This document shows, piece by piece, positions 46,900 through 54,532 of a stretch of DNA of 64,000 nt. The position numbers and the translations under genes are program-made. The stretch is from Cryptoclostridium sp036644995 (GTDB lineage Bacteria; Bacillota; Dehalobacteriia; UBA7702), in NCBI GenBank assembly GCA_036644995.1, contig JAVXOZ010000004.1, forward strand, positions 1 through 64,000. Direction: 5' to 3'. The notes under the pieces were generated by a model. That model was not told the DNA's origin, did no database searches, and saw only the letters and a program-made list of their open reading frames with translations. Each line of letters starts with the position of its first letter. The stretch's first letter is position 1.

Positions 46900-47514
46900 A
46901 TGAGTAAAAGACATAGACAAAACAGGAATTCCATCAATTCCGATGAACTCCTTAACGCATTAAGACAAGGGGGCTACCACAACAACAACAGCAATCCCAT
47001 GCCCCACCAGCAAAGCAATCAAATGGGAGGCAATATGCAAAATGGCTTAAGTGCTTTAGCGGGATTATTGGGCGGACAAAACGGTGGCGGCAATCAGGGC
47101 GGTATGCCACAGATGGGCGGCGGTATGCCACAGATGGGCGGAGGGATGCCACAGATGGGCGGAGGGATGCCACCTATGGGTGGTGGAATGCCACAAATGC
47201 CCGGAGGTATGCCACCTATGGGTGGTGGGATGCCACAGATGCCCGGAGGTATGCCGCCTATGGGCGGAGGTATGCCACAGATGCCCGGAGGTATGCCGCC
47301 TATGGGCGGAGGTATGTCACAGATGCCCGGAGGTATGCCGCCTATGGGCGGAGGGATGCCACAGATGACCGGAGGTATGCCGCCTATGGGTAGCGCCAAC
47401 AAAGTCAACCCCCGCCCCGGCACAGCATCTACAGCCAACAACGATAGGGAGCTAATAAAAAAACTTTTGGTAGAGATTATAGATATATTAAAAGAAAACA
47501 AAAGCCAAGAATAA
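46900..47514 (+). CDS. Gly/Met/Pro heptad-repeat protein of unknown function
   Basis: This 204-residue protein has three parts. A basic, Asn/Gln-rich head (about 1-66) has one short helix-like SDELLNALRQGG and NGLSALAGLLGG. Fourteen tandem GMPxMxG heptads follow at 68-165. A charged tail (about 182-204) reads RELIKKLLVEIIDILKEN and looks like an amphipathic helix. There is no signal peptide or membrane segment. GAGGTG lies 5 nt before the ATG, and a strong terminator follows. The repeats carry two Met per heptad, suggestive of metal contacts or of a flexible assembly domain, but no function can be named. Confidence 0.75.
   Translation: MSKRHRQNRNSINSDELLNALRQGGYHNNNSNPMPHQQSNQMGGNMQNGLSALAGLLGGQNGGGNQGGMPQMGGGMPQMGGGMPQMGGGMPPMGGGMPQMPGGMPPMGGGMPQMPGGMPPMGGGMPQMPGGMPPMGGGMSQMPGGMPPMGGGMPQMTGGMPPMGSANKVNPRPGTASTANNDRELIKKLLVEIIDILKENKSQE
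47101..47394. repeat. 21-bp coding tandem repeat (14 units)
   Basis: Fourteen in-frame 21-bp units encode GMPQMGG, GMPPMGG or GMPQMPG. From the fifth unit a 42-bp higher-order unit (GMPQMPG-GMPPMGG) recurs five times, with single changes (GMSQMPG, GMPQMTG), so growth was by duplication of pairs. Confidence 0.92.
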
Positions 47515-47545
47515 CCTCAATAAAATTGAACAATTTTTTAAAGGG

Positions 47546-47574
47546 AGAGATAGCCCCACAGCTATCTCTTTTTT
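47546..47574 (+). terminator. Intrinsic terminator after the heptad-repeat gene
   Basis: A perfect 9-bp stem (AGAGATAGC / GCTATCTCT) with a 6-nt loop is followed by six T residues. Confidence 0.92.
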
Positions 47575-47692
47575 ATTTAAAAATTATTAAGATATTAATA
47601 AAAATTTTCTTTTAGATTGTTAATTAATTGACTATTCTCAATAAATATGCTATTCTTCGTATATAGCTCAAATATAAAAGGAGGGTATCTCA

Positions 47693-48448
47693 ATGAACAT
47701 GAAAGACAAAACGGTTCTCATTACCGGAGCAGGAAGAGGCATCGGCTTAGGTATAGCCACAGCCTTTGCCAAAGAAGGGGCAAACATCGCTATAACCGAT
47801 ATTGTTGAAGCCAATCTCAAAGACGCAAGTGCTAAATTGGAAAAATTAGGAGTTAAAGTACTTCCCTTGGTTGTGGATGGTGCAGACGAAAATGCAGTAA
47901 GCCAAGGCATTGACAAAGTAGTAGAAACTTTTGGCGGCTTAGATGTATTAATTAACAATGCTCAAGCTTCCAAATCCGGGGTTATGCTGGTAGACCACAG
48001 CAAAGCAGATTTCGATTTAGCTATTAATACCGGTCTTTATGCAACATTCTTTTTTATGCGTGCAGCTTTCCCCCATCTTAAAGCAACAAAAGGCTCAGTA
48101 ATTAACTTTGCTTCAGGTGCAGGCATTAACGGCAGATTAGGTCAATCATCCTATGCAGCTTCCAAAGAAGGCATCCGTGGTCTTACCCGTGTTGCCGCCA
48201 ACGAATGGGGCGAATTTGGCATCAGAGCCAATGTGGTTTGCCCTCTGGTAAAAACCGAAGCTTTAGCCCAATGGGAAAAAGATTATCCCGAAATTTATGA
48301 AAAGACCATTCAAGGTATCCCTCTGAGAAGATTTGGCGATGCAGAAAAAGATATCGGCAGAGTTTGCGTATTTTTGGCATCTGACGATGCTTCCTATATA
48401 AGTGGCGAAACCATTAGCTTACAAGGTGCTTCCGGTATGCGTCCTTGA
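47693..48448 (+). CDS. Short-chain dehydrogenase/reductase
   Basis: This 251-residue classical SDR has the NAD(P) motif TGAGRGIG (11-18), NNAQ with Asn89, and the catalytic Ser141, Tyr154 and Lys158 (SSYAASKEG). Asp36 after the second strand suggests NAD(H) preference. It resembles 3-oxoacyl-ACP reductases and sugar or alcohol dehydrogenases; the substrate is not deducible. AAAGGAGG lies before the ATG. It is a single gene, convergent with gdhA. Confidence 0.88.
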   Translation: MNMKDKTVLITGAGRGIGLGIATAFAKEGANIAITDIVEANLKDASAKLEKLGVKVLPLVVDGADENAVSQGIDKVVETFGGLDVLINNAQASKSGVMLVDHSKADFDLAINTGLYATFFFMRAAFPHLKATKGSVINFASGAGINGRLGQSSYAASKEGIRGLTRVAANEWGEFGIRANVVCPLVKTEALAQWEKDYPEIYEKTIQGIPLRRFGDAEKDIGRVCVFLASDDASYISGETISLQGASGMRP

Positions 48449-48566
48449 TTTTGTTTTAACATCCACAATGATTAACCTAAAAATTTAACTTGTAATAGGT
48501 ATTTTTTTAATGCCACAATTATTTAAGCAAAACCACAATTATTAAAATTACAATTAACTATATATT

Positions 48567-48610
48567 AAAAGAAGTTGCAATGTTTTTTAACACTGCAACT
48601 TCTTTTTATT
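48567..48610. terminator. Bidirectional terminator between SDR gene and gdhA
   Basis: An 18-bp stem with one mismatch (AAAAGAAGTTGCAATGTT / AACACTGCAACTTCTTTT) has A and T runs at both ends, so it can stop transcripts from either side. Confidence 0.88.
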
Positions 48611-48697
48611 TTTGATTGGTTCAAATACAATAGTTTATTTTAAACTATCAAGTTAATTTAACTCTTTCAGTAAATCTACCAAACTAAAGTTTTAAGC

Positions 48698-50029
48698 TTA
48701 AACAATACCTTGAGCCAACATAGCATCGGCAACTTTTACAAAACCGGCAATATTAGCACCTTGAACATAGCTTGTTTTGCCATCTTCAGTACCATATTTC
48801 ACACAGTTATCGTGGATATCTGCCATAATAGCTTTTAATTTTGCGTCAACTTCTTCACGGGTCCAATTATAGCGCATGGAATTTTGGCACATTTCCAAAC
48901 CACTGGTGGCAACACCACCGGCATTGGCAGCTTTACCCGGAGCAAAATGAACGCCTGCATTCAAGAAAACTTGGATAGCTTCATTACTGCTGGGCATATT
49001 TGCACCTTCAGCCACATATTTTACGCCATTTTTAACCAATTCTTTGGCGTGTTCTTCATTCAGCTCATTTTGAGTTGCGGTGGGCAAGGCAATATCACAA
49101 GGCACATACCAAGGACGTTTGCCGGGAACCCATTGCAATTTATATTTATCCGCAAAATCTTTGGCGGATTTTCTATGAACTACCCACAAATCTTTCAAAT
49201 AATCAAGTTTTTCTCCGGAAATACCATCAGGATCATAAACATAGCCATGTTCATCAGCAATAGTTACAACTTTGCCGCCTAATTCATTAACTTTTTCAAT
49301 GGCAAAAGTACCAACATTACCATAACCGGAAACAGCAACAGTTTTACCTTCTAAGGTATCATTATTTTTTTCCAACATTTGTTGCAAGAAATAAATTAAA
49401 CCATAGCCTGTGGCTTCGGGGCGAATTAAGCTACCACCAAAGGACATTCCTTTACCTGTGAGAATACCGGTAAATTCGTTGCACAATCTTTTATATTGGC
49501 CAAACATATAGCCAACTTCTCTGGCACCAACACCAATATCCCCCGCAGGAACGTCAGTATTTGGACCAATATGACGATAGAGTTCTGTCATAAATGCCTG
49601 ACAAAAACGCATTACTTCATCATCACTTTTACCAACACCATCAAAATTAGCACCGCCTTTAGCGCCGCCCATAGGTAAGGTAGTTAAGCTATTTTTCAAA
49701 ACCTGTTCAAAACCCAGGAATTTCAAAATGCCCAAATTTACACTGGGATGAAAACGCAAACCTCCTTTATAGGGGCCAATGGCACTGTTCATTTGGATAC
49801 GATAGCCACGGTTTATTTGCAATTCACCTTTATCATCTACCCAAGGAACACGGAACATTATCACTCTTTCGGGTTCTGCAAGTCTTTCCAATATTTTTGC
49901 TTTTTCATATTTAGGATTTTCGTTAATGAAGGGAATCAAGGTTGCAGCAACCTCTTCCACTGCTTGATGAAATTCAGGTTCATTGGGGTTTTTAGCTTTC
50001 AGGTCGTCCATAAATAATTTAAGTTCCAT
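48698..50029 (-). CDS. gdhA: Glutamate dehydrogenase
   Basis: This 443-residue enzyme interconverts glutamate and 2-oxoglutarate plus ammonia. It shows KGGLRFHPSVNLGILKFLGFEQ, the catalytic lysine region LPMGGAKGGANFDG and the dinucleotide motif SGYGNVG. The length and sequence fit the hexameric, mostly NADP-linked form. The start is at the ATG 8 nt after AAAGGAG; the TTG seven codons upstream is not supported. Confidence 0.96.
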   Translation of the reverse strand: MELKLFMDDLKAKNPNEPEFHQAVEEVAATLIPFINENPKYEKAKILERLAEPERVIMFRVPWVDDKGELQINRGYRIQMNSAIGPYKGGLRFHPSVNLGILKFLGFEQVLKNSLTTLPMGGAKGGANFDGVGKSDDEVMRFCQAFMTELYRHIGPNTDVPAGDIGVGAREVGYMFGQYKRLCNEFTGILTGKGMSFGGSLIRPEATGYGLIYFLQQMLEKNNDTLEGKTVAVSGYGNVGTFAIEKVNELGGKVVTIADEHGYVYDPDGISGEKLDYLKDLWVVHRKSAKDFADKYKLQWVPGKRPWYVPCDIALPTATQNELNEEHAKELVKNGVKYVAEGANMPSSNEAIQVFLNAGVHFAPGKAANAGGVATSGLEMCQNSMRYNWTREEVDAKLKAIMADIHDNCVKYGTEDGKTSYVQGANIAGFVKVADAMLAQGIV

Positions 50030-50202
50030 GATTATATCTCCTTTATTCAATTTATGGTGATAATTATACCAAATTTAACAAGAAAAATCTATTATTTTTT
50101 CTGCTAAATTCATGTTTTTTCCCAAACAAAATTTTATGCGGTTTATAAATGGCACAAATCCCCATGATTACACCTGCATAATTATGTTTTGAATCTATAT
50201 TA

Positions 50203-50529
50203 TCAGTCATCTCTCAATTCAGAACCATAATTTTGGGTAAAATAGGTTTTAGAATATTTTTCCAATTTCCAGTCCGGTATTTTACAAGCTTTGCAGGTAT
50301 CACGCATCCATTTATTACGCAGCCAACGAGCCGCACGGCAAGTTTTTGAATTACGAACCATAAAGGTTCTGCCGCAATGAGTGGATATTTCCGCATATTC
50401 ACCCTTAACGGTAATACTGCGAATCCCATGTAAAGTGCCGCTACGAGAAGGCCACAATTTAATTTTTTCCAATAAGCGAAAAAAATCAATATGTTTGCGA
50501 TAATATCTTTTATTGCTTTCATTGCTCAT
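50203..50529 (-). CDS. pylSn: PylSn: tRNA-binding N-terminal protein of split pyrrolysyl-tRNA synthetase
   Basis: This 108-residue protein matches the N-terminal domain of archaeal PylRS and bacterial PylSn. It has LWPSRSGTLHGIRSI (26-40), THCGRTFMVRNSKTCRAAR (50-68) and the basic RNKWMRDTCKACKIP (71-85). The candidate zinc ligands His34, Cys52, Cys79 and Cys82 align with those of archaeal PylRS. It grips the small tRNA-Pyl and raises PylSc efficiency. The start is at the ATG 5 nt after GGGGGAAG. Unlike a compact pyl operon, it is cut off from the other pyl genes by a terminator and has its own promoter. Confidence 0.95.
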   Translation of the reverse strand: MSNESNKRYYRKHIDFFRLLEKIKLWPSRSGTLHGIRSITVKGEYAEISTHCGRTFMVRNSKTCRAARWLRNKWMRDTCKACKIPDWKLEKYSKTYFTQNYGSELRDD

Positions 50530-50551
50530 TTTATCTTCCCCCAATCAGAAT

Positions 50552-50580
50552 ATATTGCTTTGTAAAAAACTCATTGTCAA
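50552..50580 (-). promoter_or_regulatory. Probable sigma-A promoter of pylSn
   Basis: On the minus strand a consensus -35 TTGACA (50575-50580), 17 bp and CAATAT (50552-50557) lie 23 bp before the pylSn start. TATATT three bases further is an alternative -10. Confidence 0.6.
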
Positions 50581-50706
50581 ACTCAAAGGTTTTCGTTTAT
50601 TTATAAAGCTATTTATAAAAACAAATATTTATATTTTAAATTTTTTCTCTATTTATGTAATATATTATTAAAATTTACAAATTTTCTTTATTTTTTACTC
50701 AATCAA

Positions 50707-50780
50707 ATAGCTGTATCCACTAAAATCAACAATTATTAAATAAATAGTTACATCCACTTAAATCAATAATTTTCAAATCA
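50707..50780. repeat. Tandem 37-bp repeat upstream of pylSn
   Basis: Two adjacent 37-bp units (50707-50743, 50744-50780) share about three quarters of their bases; both contain ATCCACT, AAATCAA and AATT. They lie between the terminator after the methyltransferase gene and the pylSn promoter. Apart from these sites the 458-bp spacer 50530-50987 shows no gene. Confidence 0.6.
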
Positions 50781-50876
50781 ACAAGTATCGTGGATATAAG
50801 GCATTTATTTTCTGCAATGATTAGTTACTTAGGTTAAATTTTTTAAATTACTTTATTAAAAAAGCAGCGTATATAA

Positions 50877-50907
50877 AAAGGAGAAGACCATGCGGCCTTC
50901 TCCCTTT
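50877..50907 (-). terminator. Intrinsic terminator after the corrinoid methyltransferase gene
   Basis: On the minus strand AAAGGGAGAAG pairs with CTTCTCCTTT (one bulge), followed by TTTT. It ends the pylB-pylC-methyltransferase transcript and separates pylSn. Confidence 0.8.
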
Positions 50908-50987
50908 AGGATTTCGTTAAAACTCAATAACAAAGCAGATGATGAATCATCTTCTAAATGTTAAACGAAGCTTTTTCAAAACCACTA

Positions 50988-51809
50988 TTATTCATACATA
51001 CCATACAATCCTTCACGATGAGCGGTAAGGTAGCCCATGCAGAATTGATCGTCGCCCATGAGAGCAGCGCCGGCAGCAACGGTACCCATCATCAATTTGT
51101 CGCAAGGATTGATGATATATCCGTCCATACCATTAACCATGGTTTGTGCAACAAAGAAGCTATTTAAAACTTTTCTGTTGGGGAGACCATAGGAAATGTT
51201 GGAGAGACCACACATTTTGTGGCATTTAGGATATTTTTCGGTAAGAAGTCTAACAGTTTGCAAAACTTCCAAACCAGCTTTATCAGATACACTGATAGGT
51301 TTTACGAGAGGGTCAAAATAGATGTTTTCTTCAGCAACGCCAGCTGCAACTAAACCGGAATGAAGTTTGTCGGCAACGCCAAGACGATCTTCTGCGGTTA
51401 CGGGCATACCGGTGTCATCCATTAAGAGAGCAACGATTTTAGCGTTGTACTTGCTAACCAAGGGAAGTACTTCTTGATAACGTTCCTGTTCGAAGTTGAT
51501 GGAGTTAATCATAACTTGCATGTCAGGACGAAGTTTGGTAAAACGAGCCAAACCTGCATCAAGTGCTTTAGCATCAGGACTGTCAATGCAGAGAGGTTTG
51601 TCTGTGATAACTTCTAAAATGGTGTCTACCAACCATTCCATTGTTTCCACTTCTTGACCAAACTGAGTTCCGCAGTTAACGTCGATATAATCGGCACCTG
51701 CTGCTGCTTCATCCTTTGCGATTTGCTGGATATAAGCTTTGTCTTGCTTTTCAACAGCTTCTTTGATTGCCTTACGGCTTGAGTTAATAAGTTCACCTAC
51801 GATAAGCAT
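50988..51809 (-). CDS. Methyltetrahydrofolate:corrinoid protein methyltransferase
   Basis: This 273-residue pterin-binding TIM-barrel enzyme belongs to the AcsE/MtgA/MtvA family. It starts LIVGELINSSRKAI and has the folate-binding acids Asp76 (CIDSPD), Asn102 (MINS) and Asp166 (YFDPL), plus LMDDTGMP and GLSNISYGLPNR. It moves a methyl group between a corrinoid protein and tetrahydrofolate. No acs genes are nearby, and it follows pylC by 66 bp, so a role in methylamine or betaine use is likelier than in acetyl-CoA synthesis (inference). AAAGGAGG precedes the ATG. Confidence 0.93.
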   Translation of the reverse strand: MLIVGELINSSRKAIKEAVEKQDKAYIQQIAKDEAAAGADYIDVNCGTQFGQEVETMEWLVDTILEVITDKPLCIDSPDAKALDAGLARFTKLRPDMQVMINSINFEQERYQEVLPLVSKYNAKIVALLMDDTGMPVTAEDRLGVADKLHSGLVAAGVAEENIYFDPLVKPISVSDKAGLEVLQTVRLLTEKYPKCHKMCGLSNISYGLPNRKVLNSFFVAQTMVNGMDGYIINPCDKLMMGTVAAGAALMGDDQFCMGYLTAHREGLYGMYE

Positions 51810-51875
51810 TTGAGTATCCTCCTTTAAAAATAAAGTACTTTATTTCTGTTTGCACCGATGTGCATAACATTCTAA

Positions 51876-53042
51876 TTAAATAGCGGGGACAAAGTCTAAA
51901 ACTTTCATTTTTGTACCTTGCAAAGCCCCAATTCTGCGAAACATTTCCTGCCTTTTGGCGGCCAAAGCTTCAGCACTTTCAGCACTGCAAACCATAGTTG
52001 CCACCCATTCTTTTTTGCCTTTGGCATAGTTGGTTAATGCTTCATCTGCACCGCAGAAATTTATTTTATGGCTAACATCTTGGGCTTTTGCCAAAAGATG
52101 TTCACCTAAAACCACAATTTCACCGTTATTCACGGATATTTGTTCTAAGGAAACAAATTTTTCTTTACCTAATTTTTCAGGTATGGGATAATCGCTGTGG
52201 GGGCAAAACTTACGATGAAGTTCCGCCATGAAATTTACACCTGTGGCGTGATAAATATTGATAGGTGTTTGGCTGGGAATACGCACATCAATTTCTAAAA
52301 TCTTTAATATTCCTTGGTCATCTATAACTTCAACATCCATAATGCCATGAAGCTGCACCATATTACCTAAAGCCAACGCTAAATTTTGAAATTGAATTTT
52401 TAAACCTTGGGAAATATCAGGGCAGGACATTACACGCTTACAATCATAGGTTTTGTCCATAAACAGCTCTGTTATATGATATACGCTGTAATCATTGGGT
52501 ATGCCTATTATTTCTATGGAATAAGAAGGGCCGCCCAAATATTCTTGAATTACCCAATCATTTCTATCATGTGTTTTTAAAAATTCCGCAATTTCTCCTT
52601 GAGTATTTAATTTACGCACACCCTCGCTGCCGCTCATTGACGAAGGTTTCGCAATGTAGGGCAATTTACCTTGGGGGTGATGGCAAGGAACAGGCATTTT
52701 CAATTTTGCCATGGCCTCATCCGAACGCAATTTAGAGGAGCTTATGCCATAGGCATATTCATCATAAATTAGATTAATGCCTTCTGTATCCCTAAGATGT
52801 GCCAGTGCTGCCAGTGCCTCTTGGTTTTCCAAAGCCGGAAGCACAAAATCTGCTTCTTTTAAAATACCCAGTATAACCTTATCATATTGTAACACATCAT
52901 GGTGAATAAATCTATTACAAAAATTTTGCCCAATAGGGGCTTCATCTTTATCTATCAAAGTGGTGTGCATACCCGCTTTAGACCCCAAATACAAGGCTTC
53001 TAAACCTTGAAGTCTGCCACCAACGACTACGACATTTTTCAT
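51876..53042 (-). CDS. pylC: PylC: (3R)-3-methyl-D-ornithine:L-lysine ligase
   Basis: This 388-residue ATP-grasp enzyme joins 3-methylornithine to the epsilon-amino group of lysine, the second step of pyrrolysine synthesis. It has the N-terminal motif VVVGGRLQGLEALYL. The ATP-grasp region is about 110-290 (LPYIAKPSSMSGSEGVRKL, WVIQEYLGGPSYSIEIIG, LKILEIDVRIPSQTP, with metal-binding acids). Its ATG overlaps the pylB stop by four bases, giving translational coupling. Length and motifs match PylC rather than generic carbamoyl-phosphate synthetase-like proteins. Confidence 0.95.
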   Translation of the reverse strand: MKNVVVVGGRLQGLEALYLGSKAGMHTTLIDKDEAPIGQNFCNRFIHHDVLQYDKVILGILKEADFVLPALENQEALAALAHLRDTEGINLIYDEYAYGISSSKLRSDEAMAKLKMPVPCHHPQGKLPYIAKPSSMSGSEGVRKLNTQGEIAEFLKTHDRNDWVIQEYLGGPSYSIEIIGIPNDYSVYHITELFMDKTYDCKRVMSCPDISQGLKIQFQNLALALGNMVQLHGIMDVEVIDDQGILKILEIDVRIPSQTPINIYHATGVNFMAELHRKFCPHSDYPIPEKLGKEKFVSLEQISVNNGEIVVLGEHLLAKAQDVSHKINFCGADEALTNYAKGKKEWVATMVCSAESAEALAAKRQEMFRRIGALQGTKMKVLDFVPAI

Positions 53043-54082
53043 TTGTTTTCAATTAACCATTTCTTGTATTCTTCTACTGTGGCACCACGCATACCCAATT
53101 TTTCCAATCTGGGTAAAACACCTGCCACAGACCTTTTGCCTTCATTAACATCCATAGTGCTTTGAGCTACCCCTGCCAACCCCGTTGAGGGCGGAATGAT
53201 GGAGGTAACAACATTACAACCTGCTAAAATTCGGCTTTCCAGTCCATCTAAGCCTTCCACATCAAGGGATGCGGGTATTAATACTTTAGGATAAAGCAAG
53301 CGTATTAAAGCTATGATTTTAAGCTCCATATCGTGGTTATGGGTTTCCATATCTTCCATAGGTGTACCCTCTTGGGGTACAAAGGTCATAACCCGTAATT
53401 GGCTGGCATTCAAATCCTCCATTGCCAAAAGTGCATCGGCAAGGTCTGCCACGGTTTCGCCCAACCCTGTCATCAAGCCTTCTTCAATATGCATACCCAT
53501 TTTTCTGGCATATTTTTTAGCGTGTAAACGCTCCTCGAAATCCTGATTGATTCGCAAATTTTTAAACAACTCACGATTATAGGTTTCTTGGTATAGGGCA
53601 TAAAACTCCACCCCTGCTTTGGCGAACTTTTCAATTAAATCATCTTTTACAACCCCGGGTGATATCATTACCGGCAAATTATTATCTTCTTTGATTTTAG
53701 CAACCAAATCCAAAACACCGGCAAAATCTTCCTTGTGATACTGAGGATCTTCACCCATGGTTAAATCCAAAACATGAACACCGGAATCAGCTAAACCACG
53801 AGCAATTTCCCGTACTTCTTCAGATGTTTTGCGATACCGCATGGTATCTTTATTAGCAGAGCGGAAAAAACAAAAGTTACAATTATTGCGACAAAAAGTG
53901 GAAAAATAGACAAAGCCGTAGAGAAAAACACCGTTACCAAAATATTTGGCACGAGCATCTCTTGCGGCTTTAAATAATTGTTCTGTTGTTGCTGAATCCG
54001 TTACCGAAAGCAAAGACATAATTTCTGCCTTGCTAAGTTTTTCTTCTCTGAGGGCTTTTTCAATAATTTCTCTTTCCAACAT
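53039..54082 (-). CDS. pylB: PylB: 3-methylornithine synthase, radical SAM
   Basis: This 347-residue radical SAM mutase rearranges lysine to (3R)-3-methyl-D-ornithine, the first pyrrolysine step. The cluster motif CRNNCNFC supplies Cys64, Cys68 and Cys71. SANKDTMRYRKT, LTMGEDPQYH and the lysine-site-like PASLDVEGLDGL agree with PylB and set it apart from the related HydE and BioB. The start is at the ATG 5 nt after TTGGGG; a GTG six codons earlier is a weaker choice. It is the first protein gene after tRNA-Pyl. Confidence 0.95.
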   Translation of the reverse strand: MLEREIIEKALREEKLSKAEIMSLLSVTDSATTEQLFKAARDARAKYFGNGVFLYGFVYFSTFCRNNCNFCFFRSANKDTMRYRKTSEEVREIARGLADSGVHVLDLTMGEDPQYHKEDFAGVLDLVAKIKEDNNLPVMISPGVVKDDLIEKFAKAGVEFYALYQETYNRELFKNLRINQDFEERLHAKKYARKMGMHIEEGLMTGLGETVADLADALLAMEDLNASQLRVMTFVPQEGTPMEDMETHNHDMELKIIALIRLLYPKVLIPASLDVEGLDGLESRILAGCNVVTSIIPPSTGLAGVAQSTMDVNEGKRSVAGVLPRLEKLGMRGATVEEYKKWLIENK

Positions 54083-54171
54083 ATGTTCCCCAATCCTCAC
54101 AATTATCGCCGTTTTACAAATAAAACGGCTTATTTTTATATATATTTTAGAGCAAAAGCTCTGTTATAATC

Positions 54172-54244
54172 TGGCGGGGAGTCCGGGAGTCTCACCCGGC
54201 TACATAGATTTAGAGTCTATATGATCAATAGCGATCCACCCCCC
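54172..54244 (-). tRNA. pylT: tRNA-Pyl (anticodon CUA)
   Basis: The 73-nt minus-strand sequence folds as bacterial tRNA-Pyl. It has a 7-bp acceptor GGGGGGT/ACTCCCC with one G-U pair and discriminator G; CCA is encoded. A 4-bp D stem GATC/GATC carries a very short loop lacking the usual GG. The anticodon stem is 6 bp with one wobble, the loop is CTCTAAA (anticodon CUA), the variable loop is 3 nt (TAG), and the T stem is CCGGG/CCCGG with loop TGAGACT. The long anticodon stem, 3-nt variable loop and small D loop are the known marks of tRNA-Pyl. It decodes UAG as pyrrolysine. A small AGAGC-AAAA-GCTCT hairpin follows at 54149-54162. Confidence 0.97.
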
Positions 54245-54255
54245 ATATGGGAAAC

Positions 54256-54284
54256 ATTATAACATGGCTATTTTTAATTAGCAA
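54256..54284 (-). promoter_or_regulatory. Strong sigma-A promoter of tRNA-Pyl
   Basis: On the minus strand TTGCTA (54279-54284), 17 bp, TATAAT (54256-54261) ends 11 bp before the first base of the tRNA. The rest of the 54245-54532 spacer is very AT-rich and shows no convincing gene. This promoter could also drive pylB-pylC and the methyltransferase gene. Confidence 0.82.
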
Positions 54285-54532
54285 GTAGTAGCAGGTAGTT
54301 TTTTTGCTACTTTTGCGATGTGTTTTTCCATTATAGCAATGTCTTTTTTCATTACCGCCAATATGCAGGCAATAAAGATAAAATTTAACAACTATTATTT
54401 TGATTTTATAATAAAATATTTTTAAAAAACAAGTTTTAATAATTAGTTTTTGCAAGTTTTTTGGAATAAAAATCAAAATTTCAATAAAATAACCATAATT
54501 TTTCCATTAAAAATTGAAAATATATCTTTAAT

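Noticed and set aside
47094..47501. 135-codon minus-strand frame with IPPPIGG repeats
   Set aside because: It is the antisense shadow of the heptad-repeat gene; the plus-strand gene has the ribosome binding site, promoter space and terminator.
54225..54476. 83-codon minus-strand open frame upstream of tRNA-Pyl
   Set aside because: It runs through the pylT promoter and into the tRNA itself, is extremely AT-rich, and its peptide has no recognisable feature.
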